Positions 1 through 9,357 of a stretch of DNA of 46,182 bases are shown one piece after another. The stretch is taken from the NCBI GenBank assembly GCA_021809185.1, contig JAKBAI010000013.1, positions 1-46,182 on the forward strand, read 5' to 3'. The position numbers and the translations under genes are program-made. How positions within the stretch are numbered: position 1 is the first letter of the stretch; every line of letters begins with the position of its first letter. The notes beneath the pieces were generated by a model. It saw only the letters and a list, made by a program, of their open reading frames with translations. It searched no databases and was not told where the DNA came from. Source of the stretch: Planctomycetota bacterium (GTDB taxonomy: Bacteria > Planctomycetota > Planctomycetia > Gemmatales > Gemmataceae).

Positions 1-549
1 TTCGATACCGCTTTCATATACAGGAACGAGATTGGGATGACGTAAATCGGCAGCAACCTGAGCTTCGCGTTCGAATCGTCGAGCTTCGAGAGAATCTTCG
101 CTAGAGAATTTTTGCAGGAGTTTGATAGCGACATCCCTTTTGAGGCGAGGATCGAAAGCTTTATAGACGGCTCCAAAAGCCCCGTGACCGATCTCCTCTT
201 TGAGAATAAATCGGCTAATTTGAACAAGAGAATTCGCACGAATCGAGTGATCGTTCTCTGTTTTAGCAGGTCGAAGAGTAGCCCGTTGAAGATCATGGCC
301 ATTCGGATTGGGTTGGATCTGGTGAGCGACTCTTGCGACTATGTCTTCCTTGATGAATTGGGTCAGAGTATTTTCTATCGATTTGTGGCACTTCGGGCAG
401 GTATCAGATAACGACTCGCTCTTGAGGACCGATCGACAATCGGCATGAGGACAACGGCACAGCCGGCGACAGATAGGACAGAACATCTCTATGGGAATAT
501 CAGATAACTTATTACAATCTGGATAGATACATTGAAAGAGGGGATCCAT
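1..549 (-). CDS. Ser/Thr protein kinase with N-terminal zinc ribbons (partial, 3' end missing)
   Basis: The reading frame starts at an ATG (complement 547-549) and runs off the left edge, giving the first 183 residues. The N-terminal about 55 residues carry paired cysteines in zinc-ribbon spacing (CPIC, CRCPHADC, CPKC). A Hanks-type kinase N-lobe follows: a glycine-rich loop (GHGAFGAVYKAFD), the catalytic lysine in DVAIKLL, and the C-helix glutamate in FEREAQVAADLRHPN. The remaining kinase domain, including HRD and DFG, lies outside the window. The family phosphorylates Ser/Thr on proteins. The zinc ribbons probably form a sensory or interaction module; that is inference. The neighbouring ppa gene is on the same strand, 300 bp upstream of this gene, with no sign of a shared operon. 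Confidence 0.92.
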   Translation of the reverse strand, partial: MDPLFQCIYPDCNKLSDIPIEMFCPICRRLCRCPHADCRSVLKSESLSDTCPKCHKSIENTLTQFIKEDIVARVAHQIQPNPNGHDLQRATLRPAKTENDHSIRANSLVQISRFILKEEIGHGAFGAVYKAFDPRLKRDVAIKLLQKFSSEDSLEARRFEREAQVAADLRHPNLVPVYESGIE

Positions 550-849
550 GGAAGATTCCTAGTGGAATAATAGTCAAGTTCAGTTTAATCGTGCTTTCAA
601 ATTTCTACGAATTATCCTATATTTATAAAAGTTTTTTGAGAGTTTCAAATGTAAATTACAAGATCTTGATTGAATCGATACGAGAATTTTCAATTATTTT
701 ATGAGTGGAGGGAATAAAGATGAATCAATTAATTCAAGATAAATAGCGGACCCCAAAATCCGAACCACCAATCTGAATAGTCTGGAGGTTCAAATAAGGG
801 GGATCATGTCGTGGTCTAGAAGTCAAGGAGACATCGAATCGTGCACTTT
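550..849. other. AT-rich spacer between the kinase gene and ppa
   Basis: This 300-bp stretch lies upstream of the kinase start and downstream of ppa. It should hold the kinase promoter. I see no convincing ORF or strong hairpin in it. Confidence 0.5.
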
Positions 850-1410
850 TCAGCCGATGACCGTTCCAAGCCCGGCTCGGAATCGGCCAACACTAGAACG
901 AACCTCTTCGGTTGCCTCTTCAGCGTTGGTCCAACCTAGAGATTCGATATGAACCCCTTCGAGCTGTTTATAAGTCGAAAAGAAATGCTCAACTTCTTTA
1001 ATGAAAGGGGATGGGACATCCTGCAATTTCCGAATATGTTGGAGCAAAGGATCCGCATTAGGTACGGCAAGAACCTTATAATCATTCACCCCTTTATCTT
1101 TCATTTGAAACATGCCAACCACTCGCGCTTCAATCAGACAGCCAGAGAAAGTCGGCTCACTCACCATAACTAAAATATCCAGTGGGTCACCATCTTCTGC
1201 AAGCGTTTGAGGGACAAATCCGTAATCCCCAGGATAAACTGCAGAGGCGAATAAATATCGATCCAGTTTTATTAATCCAGTTTCTTTATCCAATTCATAT
1301 TTATTTCTTTTTCCTTTAGGAATTTCTACAATCATATTCACTACGGACGGAGTTGTAGTTCCAGGTGGAATTAACAAATAAGGATTGTTCATTGAATGAA
1401 ATTTTGCCAT
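850..1410 (-). CDS. ppa: Inorganic pyrophosphatase, family I
   Basis: Cytoplasmic enzyme that hydrolyses pyrophosphate to two phosphates and so pulls biosynthetic reactions forward. At 186 residues it is close to the usual bacterial family I length. The family signature DGDPLD is at residues 73-78, with metal-binding Asp73, Asp75 and Asp78. Other expected active-site positions are visible: Glu29 and Lys residues in EIPKGKRNKYE, Arg51, Asp105, Asp110, Lys112, and the Tyr147-Lys148 pair. The ATG at complement 1408-1410 is preceded by an AAGG-type ribosome binding site. A second Met at residue 7 is possible but has no better site. It appears to be transcribed alone, divergently from the oxidoreductase gene. 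Confidence 0.97.
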   Translation of the reverse strand: MAKFHSMNNPYLLIPPGTTTPSVVNMIVEIPKGKRNKYELDKETGLIKLDRYLFASAVYPGDYGFVPQTLAEDGDPLDILVMVSEPTFSGCLIEARVVGMFQMKDKGVNDYKVLAVPNADPLLQHIRKLQDVPSPFIKEVEHFFSTYKQLEGVHIESLGWTNAEEATEEVRSSVGRFRAGLGTVIG

Positions 1411-1736
1411 ATTTAACCTTTATCCAATCTTTTCGAATATCACTATTTGCTAGTATAGTCAATGATTGGTATAAAATCTGTATTTGAAGCGGAAAGTTTG
1501 CTCATTTTTATGAAATCTGCATAAAAAAATCATCAATTATGAGCATCTGAGGAATAAATTCGGCAATCAAATAAGCGTCGCATCCTTTAAAGTTTTTCTT
1601 CTTGAGTCAGTATACCAACAATAAAACCTTGAGGAAGTGATCATTATTTTGGAAAGTTTGGCTAGCCCCTCTCTGCAAAAAACAAAAATTATCGTATAAA
1701 AATCTGATCAAAAAATTATTTTATGGAGTAAAGAAT
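1411..1736. other. Divergent promoter region, ppa / oxidoreductase
   Basis: An AT-rich 326-bp gap between two divergently transcribed genes, so promoters for both are expected here. Individual boxes could not be assigned with confidence. A GGAG ribosome binding site for the plus-strand gene is at 1725-1728. Confidence 0.5.
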
Positions 1737-2930
1737 ATGGCATTGAATACCCCTCTTCATCGAAAACTTCGAATGGGTCTGATTGGAGGAGGCCAAGGCT
1801 CATTTATTGGTAAAGTGCACTCGATCGCAGCGACTCTGGATAATCGAGCCAGTCTCGTAGCAGGAGCATTATCTTCCGATCCAACAAAGGCCAAAGCCTC
1901 CGCGGAAGATTACGATATAGCAGCAGACCGAGCTTATACGAGCTACCAAGAAATGGCTGAAAAAGAAAGTAAACTTCCCAGTGATCAACGAATCGATTTC
2001 GTAAGTATTGCTACCCCCAACCACACTCACTTTCCGATAGCAAAATGTTTTATCGAAGCCGGTTTCCATGTGATTTGTGACAAACCACTTACGTTCAACT
2101 TAGCAGAAGCAGAAGAATTAGCTAAGCTAGTATCCGCCAAAAAAATCATATTTGGAGTAACCCACAATTATACCGGCTATCCTCTGGTTCGACAGATGAG
2201 GCAGATGGTACAATCAGGAGAATTGGGAGAGATAAACGCCATTCGAGCTTTCTATATCCAAGGTTGGCTGAGAACTCGATTAGAAAGCGAAAATCAGAAA
2301 CAAGCGAGCTGGCGAACCGATCCCTCCCGTTCAGGGATTGCGGGATGTTTTGGAGATATTGGGACGCATGCTTATAATTTGGGAAGATTTATAACCGGTC
2401 TCATTCCAGAATCGATTTCTTGCCAGCTAAAAATATTCGAACCGGGACGAGCATTGGACGATTACGGTACAGCGATGATCCGTTATAAAAATGGTGCTCT
2501 TGGGACAGTAACGGCATCGCAAATCTCGCATGGACGCGAAAACGATCTCTGGATCGAAGTGGATGGCACCAAAGGGGCAGTAGAATGGCATCAGGAAAAT
2601 CCAAATCAAATGATCGTCCGGATGAATGGGAAACCGCACCAATTATACACTCGCAACGGCGGCCCTTATCTGGGAAGCTTAGCAGCAGCATCGTCGCGTT
2701 TACCTAGTGGGCATCCCGAAGCGTTCTTTGAGGCATTCGCCAATATTTACGCAGCGGTTTATGACGCAATCTGTCTCCATGCTTCGGGCCAACCAACGGA
2801 ATCGATCAATACCCTATATCCGAATGTTAGCGATGGTACCGATGGCATGAACTTCATTACGCAATCGGTTGCTAGTTCTAAAGCGAATGGAGCTTGGCTA
2901 CCACTCTATCATCCTTTGTGCCGGAGCTAA
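1737..2930 (+). CDS. Gfo/Idh/MocA-family NAD(P)-dependent oxidoreductase
   Basis: A 397-residue protein with an N-terminal Rossmann fold: the dinucleotide-binding glycine-rich stretch is at residues 14-25 (GLIGGGQGSFIG). The family's (E/D)KP motif appears as CDKP at 114-117, with Lys116 as the conserved lysine. The C-terminal alpha/beta domain has a DIGTH motif (Asp207, His211) in the position of the catalytic aspartate/histidine. These enzymes oxidise or reduce sugar-type alcohols such as inositol or glucose derivatives. The substrate cannot be read from sequence. No signal peptide is seen, so it is probably cytoplasmic. The ATG has a GGAG ribosome binding site 8 bases upstream. It stands alone and converges on the Kdo/OstA cluster. 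Confidence 0.93.
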   Translation: MALNTPLHRKLRMGLIGGGQGSFIGKVHSIAATLDNRASLVAGALSSDPTKAKASAEDYDIAADRAYTSYQEMAEKESKLPSDQRIDFVSIATPNHTHFPIAKCFIEAGFHVICDKPLTFNLAEAEELAKLVSAKKIIFGVTHNYTGYPLVRQMRQMVQSGELGEINAIRAFYIQGWLRTRLESENQKQASWRTDPSRSGIAGCFGDIGTHAYNLGRFITGLIPESISCQLKIFEPGRALDDYGTAMIRYKNGALGTVTASQISHGRENDLWIEVDGTKGAVEWHQENPNQMIVRMNGKPHQLYTRNGGPYLGSLAAASSRLPSGHPEAFFEAFANIYAAVYDAICLHASGQPTESINTLYPNVSDGTDGMNFITQSVASSKANGAWLPLYHPLCRS

Positions 2931-2973
2931 GTCTTTGCACTTCTGCACAATCTTTTTCGTTTAATGAAAACAA

Positions 2974-3008
2974 ACAATAGCTCCTGTAATTCAAATAGGA
3001 GCTATTGT
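2974..3008. terminator. Bidirectional hairpin terminator between convergent genes
   Basis: A perfect 12-bp inverted repeat (2974-2985 with 2997-3008) with an 11-nt loop. It sits 43 bases after the oxidoreductase stop and 94 bases after the OstA-like gene stop on the other strand. A T-rich tract follows it only on the minus strand, so it best fits termination of the kdsD-kdsC-OstA-like transcript. Confidence 0.7.
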
Positions 3009-3102
3009 CGGCGATTCGCATGGCGTGAAATAGGTTTCAATCAAGTTTCAGATAGGCTTCAATCAAAATCGCAATCAATATCGTTGGCTCTGAGAAAAGT
3101 TT

Positions 3103-6100
3103 TTACTGATCGGAGATACTTCGACCACCATCACTGCGGAGATCTTTCGTCTTCACATTATAAAATAGTTTATCGCTTTCAAATGTTTTCTCCGGCAGAC
3201 CTTTGCGTTGAATTTGTCGGATAATTGCGGGCTTACCAGGCTCTCCTTCAAAGATGATCATTTTCTGTTTCTGATTGTACTTCATCCGCGACGCTTCTGC
3301 TTTGAAATCGTCACGCCAGGTTTCAACATTCCCTTCCGCCTGTAAACTCTGATCGGGGGGAACCACTTCGCCAGGACGAAGAAAATTATTTTCATTCCTC
3401 GTAGCCAGATCGAGAAGTTTATCACACTTCAAGCGTAACCCGCCTACGGGCAAATGAATGACATCGATCTGTTCATTAGGACTAGTTGCTGGTGCCCGCA
3501 CTACATCAACCGGGCCGAAGAATTTGGCATTTTTATGAACAATCTCTTTCTCTAGAATTCGTCTTTTTGTGCGAGACTGTTTATCATAAATATCGACGAA
3601 ACGCTGGGAAGTTACTGTTTGTGCTTGCATCTGTTCCTGAAAATGCACAATGGTCAAGACCATCTCCAGCCGATCCTTTCCCGTATTGTTCATTGCTTTC
3701 TTGTTTGGATCATTATTAATAGTGGAATTATTTTGATTGAGATTCTTACCCTTTTCGTTCGAGTCCGGCGAATTCTCCTCGCTGAGAATATCGTTATTTT
3801 CCTCGCTAAACAACTTCAAAATCCCCCCTTTTGGAGCGATCACTTTTCTCCGTAAATTATCAAACTCCAGTTCCGAGGTTTCTAAGTATTGTTGGCTAAC
3901 GAGAACATTCTCTTTGATTACTCGATCGATAAAAATAACAGGTCGCTTCGTAACTTTTCCGGACACATGATTATCTTCCGTTAGATTTTGGGAATCACAG
4001 ATGACTCGATCGATTTTGGCTTTGTCGTCGATATTATCTGTCTCTTTTTTTGAACCATTTTTAGGGGTCGAATCTTTTTGCAGATTATTTAGATAGATGG
4101 GACGATCGAAAGATACTTGCATATTTTCACATAAAATGCGCGTTTCTCCCTGCTTCGCTTGAACGCGCCCATCGAAAACAACAAACTGATCTGTCCCCTT
4201 GAATTCCATACTGCGTGACCAGACCACTTCGAGCTGTTGCATTTTTTGTTTTGTTTCGCCATCCAGAGTAGTCGCAGTACGGAGCTTCATACTACCGAGG
4301 CCCTTCACTGCCGCTGAATTTTGCAACTGGTTGATGACAATATCCCGCCCATAAATATGAAGATCATTATAATGCACTTCGCCGAGACTATCCATTTTCT
4401 CCGTCAGGGTTAAGATATTCCCCTCCTCCTGATGCTTCAAGACAAAATGATCCCCCACTAAGTCGATCCCTTGCGGAGTAGCCTCGGTCCTATCTTGGTG
4501 CACATTTACCTTGCCATCACATTGTACCGAACGAAGATCGGTTTTGTTCCCGCGCATCACCAGAAAAGTCTCTGTTCGCTGTGCCCTTAATTGAATTGGC
4601 GGCTTCGGCAGATCTGGAGATTTTTTCAGATCTGCTTTCGCTGCCGAGACATTGTTCTCCATTTTTTTTGTAGTTGGTGGATTGTTTACTTGTAAATTCT
4701 CATTCGGCAGAGTAATTCCCTGTTTCGAAACAGGTTTTGTCACCACCATCGGCTTTTCAGGAGGACTCTTTTCAGAAGGACTAGAAGAACCGTTCATTTT
4801 ACCTACGCCTGGATTGATGTTCGGAATCGTAGATTTCTCTGCATTTTTAGTTGCTACTAAATCAGAAGAGAGAGGCGGTTCTTCAGTAAACCACATGTTG
4901 AGATACTGGCCGTCGCGTAGAATCAGTTCAGATGAATCGACCTGAACATCCTGCTGCGCTTCTAACCTTTGTGGGCGCAGGGAAGAGCCTGGTGCCCCTG
5001 GGGTTGTAGACTTATCTGCTGATTTAGTTTGTCCCCTCTTATTATTCGGATTTGATTTTCCTTCCGGAGAGAGATTAATCGATTTCTTCGAGCCTTTTGA
5101 TGAGACAAGCTGGCTTCCGTTCTTACCTGTTGTTTTATTTCCTTGAATATTTTCACTGCTCGTTTTAATACCATCGGTTGCCGTTTTGAGGCCATACTGT
5201 TTTGGAACCATCCAGATTTTGATCTGTTTTGCGACAAGCTGCTGCTTACCTATTAGATCGATTATCTTTGCTCCCCCTTGTAGGGTCAATTGATCGGTTG
5301 CTGAATTCAAATTGATAGTACCATCTTTGTATTGCGGAATTTTCTTATAAACCAACACTTCGCGCCAGATTATTTGGCGCGAATTAATCGCAAGATTTGT
5401 CTTCGCATCCATTTCGATACTATCGATTTGGCCAGGGCCAAGGATAACTAGATTTTGTGAAGAATTATCTTCCGCGGTAACAATCGATAATTCCTTGCCG
5501 GTGATCTGATTCCCTTCTTTAATGACACGAAACGAATCCCCTTTCAAAATGGTTTTTCGCAATCGCATATCATGGGTTAAATCCCTGCCATAGGCAACCA
5601 GATCTTCATCGTCGGAAAAAACACTAACTCCATACTCTTTGTCCTGGCCCCAGGCATGCACCTTTTTAATTTGCATACCATTCGAACTCGATTTTTTCTC
5701 TTTCCCTAAGCGGGAATTATCTTTAGATAGGTCGCTGTTGATCGTTTGTTCTGGTGTTGGTTTCTTTTGGTTATCTCGATCAAATTCGACTTCGAGATAT
5801 TCCGAATTCATCATACTCTGATTAGGAGTATTCGGTTGCCGGCGAATGACCTGAACATAATTAGGATTCAAAGGGTTGATCTTCTCCGCTTTTTTGAATA
5901 ATCCCGTTGAGGTTCTGAAGTCATAGATAAAAGGTCCAAATGTTTGAATCTCAATATGCGACTTTTGGTTCGAGGCAATATTCTCTTTTTTCTGTTCCTG
6001 TGCGGTGTTTTTATTTTTCTTTTCGGTCATATTGCTACTCAAGAAAGACGAATTCTGGTCGACAAAAAAATTCATCGTCACGTTACTGAGCAATTCTATT

Positions 6101-6954
6101 TTTTCGAGAATATTATCATCGACCGGTTTGCCGGGAGTCGTTTTAGGTGGGGCTGGGGTCTTACTCGCCGCTTTTGAATTCGGTAATTTATTCGGATTCA
6201 AATACATTTTTAAACCGATTGCCGTAATGGTAGGTACGAGAGCATCATCAGAAATTAGATTGTCATCTGGTCGATTTTGATGATCAATAACCTCCAAAGT
6301 ATTATCGCAAGTAACTTGAGGAGTATTCGGAGCGGCATTGGCGTTATAAAAGACAGGCCCTTTGGTTAGGATCTCTATTCCATCTTTACTGCTAGCAGAA
6401 CCACGATTATTGAAGATACGAATCATCCCTTTATGGGGATGGAATCCGGGGACTTCTGCATCAGCTTGCATTTCAACGGCAACCAGCTCTGATTTTTCTG
6501 ATTTGCCTGTAGTCGAGAGCGGTTTATCAAATTCCAGAATTGCGCGGTCACAATGTGTGGAAGTTATATTGACTATTGTTTCTTCGGATCCCGAATTTCT
6601 TTTTTTAGGTTCGTTGAATATGGCCAGAGAGCAAGGGGTCAATTGTATTTTTCGATCGGTTAGATGAGTCATCTCGTTGGCGACTATCAATAATCCCTGC
6701 TTATGATTATCGATCTTAATCACATAAAATAATTCTGGTGCATTCGCACCAAAAGCTTGCTGAATCCGTTTTAAGATAGAATTTGTATCCGAGGGGATAG
6801 CGGATTGGTCGTTGTCCGTTGCCCGCTGAACAAAACTAGAGGGCAGAGGCGGTAAGCCATCGATCCAGCCTATAATCTGGGCATAGATCAGATAACCTCC
6901 AATAAGAAAGACGATCCCGAATAAGGCTAAACCAAAGCGTCGGAGTGTGCGCAT
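3103..6954 (-). CDS. Giant membrane-anchored LptC/LptA (OstA)-like protein
   Basis: A 1283-residue protein. It begins with one transmembrane helix (about residues 8-30), then has several beta-rich blocks resembling OstA/LptA repeats, separated by low-complexity linkers rich in Lys, Ser, Pro and Asn (about 255-335, 400-430, 590-665, 700-785). The clearest OstA-like blocks are at about 470-590, 795-950 and 1185-1275, with alternating short strands such as AEGNVE, ASRMKYN and LFYNVKTKDL. LptC and LptA form the periplasmic bridge that carries LPS to the outer membrane. The gene directly abuts kdsC (TAAATG junction, GAGGGG ribosome binding site inside kdsC) and follows kdsD, matching the kdsD-kdsC-lptC-lptA order of enterobacteria. 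Family assignment is by strand pattern and context. The length is many times that of LptA or LptC. No lptB follows. Confidence 0.7.
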   Translation of the reverse strand: MRTLRRFGLALFGIVFLIGGYLIYAQIIGWIDGLPPLPSSFVQRATDNDQSAIPSDTNSILKRIQQAFGANAPELFYVIKIDNHKQGLLIVANEMTHLTDRKIQLTPCSLAIFNEPKKRNSGSEETIVNITSTHCDRAILEFDKPLSTTGKSEKSELVAVEMQADAEVPGFHPHKGMIRIFNNRGSASSKDGIEILTKGPVFYNANAAPNTPQVTCDNTLEVIDHQNRPDDNLISDDALVPTITAIGLKMYLNPNKLPNSKAASKTPAPPKTTPGKPVDDNILEKIELLSNVTMNFFVDQNSSFLSSNMTEKKNKNTAQEQKKENIASNQKSHIEIQTFGPFIYDFRTSTGLFKKAEKINPLNPNYVQVIRRQPNTPNQSMMNSEYLEVEFDRDNQKKPTPEQTINSDLSKDNSRLGKEKKSSSNGMQIKKVHAWGQDKEYGVSVFSDDEDLVAYGRDLTHDMRLRKTILKGDSFRVIKEGNQITGKELSIVTAEDNSSQNLVILGPGQIDSIEMDAKTNLAINSRQIIWREVLVYKKIPQYKDGTINLNSATDQLTLQGGAKIIDLIGKQQLVAKQIKIWMVPKQYGLKTATDGIKTSSENIQGNKTTGKNGSQLVSSKGSKKSINLSPEGKSNPNNKRGQTKSADKSTTPGAPGSSLRPQRLEAQQDVQVDSSELILRDGQYLNMWFTEEPPLSSDLVATKNAEKSTIPNINPGVGKMNGSSSPSEKSPPEKPMVVTKPVSKQGITLPNENLQVNNPPTTKKMENNVSAAKADLKKSPDLPKPPIQLRAQRTETFLVMRGNKTDLRSVQCDGKVNVHQDRTEATPQGIDLVGDHFVLKHQEEGNILTLTEKMDSLGEVHYNDLHIYGRDIVINQLQNSAAVKGLGSMKLRTATTLDGETKQKMQQLEVVWSRSMEFKGTDQFVVFDGRVQAKQGETRILCENMQVSFDRPIYLNNLQKDSTPKNGSKKETDNIDDKAKIDRVICDSQNLTEDNHVSGKVTKRPVIFIDRVIKENVLVSQQYLETSELEFDNLRRKVIAPKGGILKLFSEENNDILSEENSPDSNEKGKNLNQNNSTINNDPNKKAMNNTGKDRLEMVLTIVHFQEQMQAQTVTSQRFVDIYDKQSRTKRRILEKEIVHKNAKFFGPVDVVRAPATSPNEQIDVIHLPVGGLRLKCDKLLDLATRNENNFLRPGEVVPPDQSLQAEGNVETWRDDFKAEASRMKYNQKQKMIIFEGEPGKPAIIRQIQRKGLPEKTFESDKLFYNVKTKDLRSDGGRSISDQ

Positions 6955-7623
6955 TTATTGATCCCCTCTTTGGTTTTTTTTGGGGAATGCGGATTCTAAA
7001 GCTTCCATTGTATGCGTTTGATTGAACCGGTTCATCAGCCCAACTAATAGATCCATTTTATCGAGAAGAAAGTCGATCGCTTCACGTACCGCTCCTTCTC
7101 CGCCAGCAATAGTTTGCTTGAAATCACAATGAATTTTAACGAAATCCACTGCATTAGCTGGACAGAGCGAAATCGAACAAAACTTCATCGCGGCTAGATC
7201 ATTCAAATCATCACCCATATACGCCAATCGCTCTGGGGTGACCCCCGTTTTTTGAATCAAATCGGTTATAGCCAATTGTTTATCGGCAAACCCCTGGTAA
7301 ACATGCCGAATTCCCAGTTCTTTCGCGCGGTGTTCGACAATTTTTGATCTCCTGGCAGTAATAATCGCTATTTCTTTACCAGCTTGTTGCCATAGTTTTA
7401 TTCCCATCCCATCATGAACGTGAAAACTTTTGAATTCTTCGCCTTCCGAATTAAAGGTAATTTTTCCATCTGTAAGAGTGCCATCGACATCTAAAATCAG
7501 GAAATCGATCAACGGAATTCTATCAAAAGCAGTCAAAACTCTGATTTCGGGCGAAAGAATATGAAAGCCTTTCCTGGAACACTCTTCCAATTGCTGGCGA
7601 ACGGCATCCCCTGTGATTTGCAT
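6955..7623 (-). CDS. kdsC: 3-deoxy-D-manno-octulosonate 8-phosphate phosphatase (KdsC)
   Basis: HAD-superfamily (subclass C0) phosphatase that converts Kdo-8-phosphate to Kdo in the cytoplasm, a step in lipid A/LPS core synthesis. The nucleophile motif DVDGT gives Asp45 and Asp47. Motif II is ITARRS near residue 89, Lys115 follows, and motif III is GDDLND at 137-142. The 222 residues exceed the typical about 188, with an N-terminal extension of roughly 30 residues of unknown role. The start overlaps the kdsD stop (TGATG), and the next gene begins immediately after its stop. Translational coupling along the three-gene operon is therefore likely. Confidence 0.94.
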   Translation of the reverse strand: MQITGDAVRQQLEECSRKGFHILSPEIRVLTAFDRIPLIDFLILDVDGTLTDGKITFNSEGEEFKSFHVHDGMGIKLWQQAGKEIAIITARRSKIVEHRAKELGIRHVYQGFADKQLAITDLIQKTGVTPERLAYMGDDLNDLAAMKFCSISLCPANAVDFVKIHCDFKQTIAGGEGAVREAIDFLLDKMDLLVGLMNRFNQTHTMEALESAFPKKNQRGDQ

Positions 7624-8804
7624 CAGGCCGATCTCTTTCTGGACAACTCTTCTGGATTAAGAATATCCAAGCGAGAATCAGCAACAACTTTGAAACCGCT
7701 TTGAACCTCTGAGGGCAATTGATCCGAGAAAGTGTTTAATCCTGGATTAGAACTAATTAATGTAGAGGAGTTCACCCCTTTATCTAGAATAGATAATAAG
7801 CCAATCACATCGGTAATATCCAGAATCCCGATCGGTTCAAGAAGTTTATTGACAACGGGTAATTCGCTGATTTTTTTTGTTTGAAAAATCTCTAAAGCAG
7901 ATTCGATCGTATTCCCTTCTAGACAATAAATAGGCAACCTCGTCATCACCTGGCCGATCGGTCGATCGAGATGATCATCTCGATCTTCGAACAATCTCGC
8001 AAAATCGCTATCGGTAAAAATTCCGGATAGTTTTTTTTCAGAATCGACAAGGATAATGGCCCCCGTTCGCCGACCTGAACGATGCGCATTTATAAAAACT
8101 TCACGAATCGTTGTACTTTCCTGCGCAATTCGGAGTTGATCCCCCTTGCGCATGATTTGTTCGACCTTCGCTAATCTTTTCCCAAGACTTCCCGCGGGAT
8201 GAAATCGGGCAAAGTCCTCTCTCGTGAAATTTTTTTCCGTACTTAAAACAAAAGCGAGAGCATGGCCAATGGCCATCATTACGGTAGCACTCGTACTCGG
8301 CGCAAGTGCGAGTGGACAAGATTCCATAACAGTTCCATAAATGATTGCTACGTTCGATGAACGCGCAAGAGAACTGTTGGCATTCGAAGTTACACCTAAT
8401 ATTTTTCCAGATATTTCACGTAAAGGATTTAGCAAGCGAATTAGTTCGTCGCTTTCACCACTATGAGAAAAAATGAAAACAACATCATCGGGATGCAACA
8501 TGCCAAGATCCCCATGAAGAGCTTTGACCGCATCAAAAAAATACGATCTCGTCCCTGTCGAGTTCAAAGTCCCCACAATCTTTTGAGCAATATCTCCAGA
8601 TTTTCCAATCCCAGTTACCGCTACACGACCTTTACAATCTAGCAATAGTTCGATGGCCCGATCAAAAGAATCATCTAACCGCTCAGAAACCTTATAGAGC
8701 GATTCCGCTTCTACTTCGAGCATTTTCCGGGCATTATACTTCCGATTTTTCGGCTCGGCATCTTCAGCAAACTTAACCTGAAATTTATTTATCTCTGCTG
8801 CCAT
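7623..8804 (-). CDS. kdsD: D-arabinose-5-phosphate isomerase (KdsD) with C-terminal extension
   Basis: Converts ribulose-5-phosphate to arabinose-5-phosphate, the first committed precursor of Kdo. The SIS domain spans about residues 45-190, with GIGKSG at 65-70, ALHGD at 95-99 and SHSGES at 113-118. Two CBS domains follow at about 217-275 and 285-340. The four catalytic residues known from E. coli KdsD (Lys59, Glu111, Glu152, His193) all fall at a constant +9 offset here: Lys68, Glu120, Glu161, His202. The protein is 393 residues against about 328 usually; the extra length is mainly a tail of about 50 residues after the second CBS domain. First gene of the kdsD-kdsC-OstA-like operon. Confidence 0.95.
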   Translation of the reverse strand: MAAEINKFQVKFAEDAEPKNRKYNARKMLEVEAESLYKVSERLDDSFDRAIELLLDCKGRVAVTGIGKSGDIAQKIVGTLNSTGTRSYFFDAVKALHGDLGMLHPDDVVFIFSHSGESDELIRLLNPLREISGKILGVTSNANSSLARSSNVAIIYGTVMESCPLALAPSTSATVMMAIGHALAFVLSTEKNFTREDFARFHPAGSLGKRLAKVEQIMRKGDQLRIAQESTTIREVFINAHRSGRRTGAIILVDSEKKLSGIFTDSDFARLFEDRDDHLDRPIGQVMTRLPIYCLEGNTIESALEIFQTKKISELPVVNKLLEPIGILDITDVIGLLSILDKGVNSSTLISSNPGLNTFSDQLPSEVQSGFKVVADSRLDILNPEELSRKRSA

Positions 8805-9103
8805 TTTGATACTCTAAGTCATTCAATGGAACCTTCATCCATTTCTTTCCTAATCTATTTTGGCAAAAAACTCAATTGCAAGTTTAATCCCCGAACAAAA
8901 TGGATTCCTGTTCCGATCTTAACCTACCCAGTCCAATCTTTCTAAAGTTAATTGAATTGAAATATATAATAAAAAGAAATATTATAAAAAATAATTCTAA
9001 ATTTATCATATTATACCGTTCATTTGTGTAAAAATAATTAAATTGGCGAAAAAGGAGAAAAATATACTTGACTAATTGAAGAACATAAGGGAGAAATATT
9101 AGT

Positions 9104-9172
9104 ATTGGAGGTACACGCCCTCCAATAACCTCGTTTTTATCTGTCTTGCAGTTCAGGAAAGCTGCAAGACAG
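9104..9172. other. Two adjacent perfect hairpins
   Basis: Arms 9104-9111/9119-9126 (8 bp, 7-nt loop) and 9141-9151/9162-9172 (11 bp, 10-nt loop). Neither is followed by a clean T-run. They may be part of a small RNA or a processed 3' region. Confidence 0.4.
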
Positions 9173-9328
9173 TATCTTTCATTCAATCATTTAATCATTT
9201 CTATTTTTAGATGATTTACTTCACTTGAGTTTTTATTACTCTGAAAAAGCTAGACTGCTTTATAGGTTAAAAGAGAGCTAAAATCCAAACAAGTTGTATT
9301 AATAACGTCTGGGATAATTCAAACCACT

Positions 9329-9357
9329 AAAAGCCACTGTGAATCACAGTGGCTTTT
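9329..9357. terminator. Strong intrinsic terminator hairpin
   Basis: 13-bp arms 9329-9341 and 9345-9357 with a 3-nt loop. A run of six T (9354-9359) lies at the plus-strand end, and four T close the stem on the minus strand. It lies 51 bases after the stop of the minus-strand TPR-like gene and is its likely terminator. The longer T-run, however, faces the plus strand, where no gene is seen upstream. Confidence 0.8.

Noticed and set aside
761-850. GGTTCAAAT-like stretch suggesting a tRNA T-arm near ppa
   Set aside because: No acceptor, D or anticodon stem can be formed around it.
8884-9186. 100-codon minus-strand frame in the kdsD-TPR spacer
   Set aside because: The frame is driven by AT content, very hydrophobic, spans two hairpins, and has no ribosome binding site or recognisable motif.
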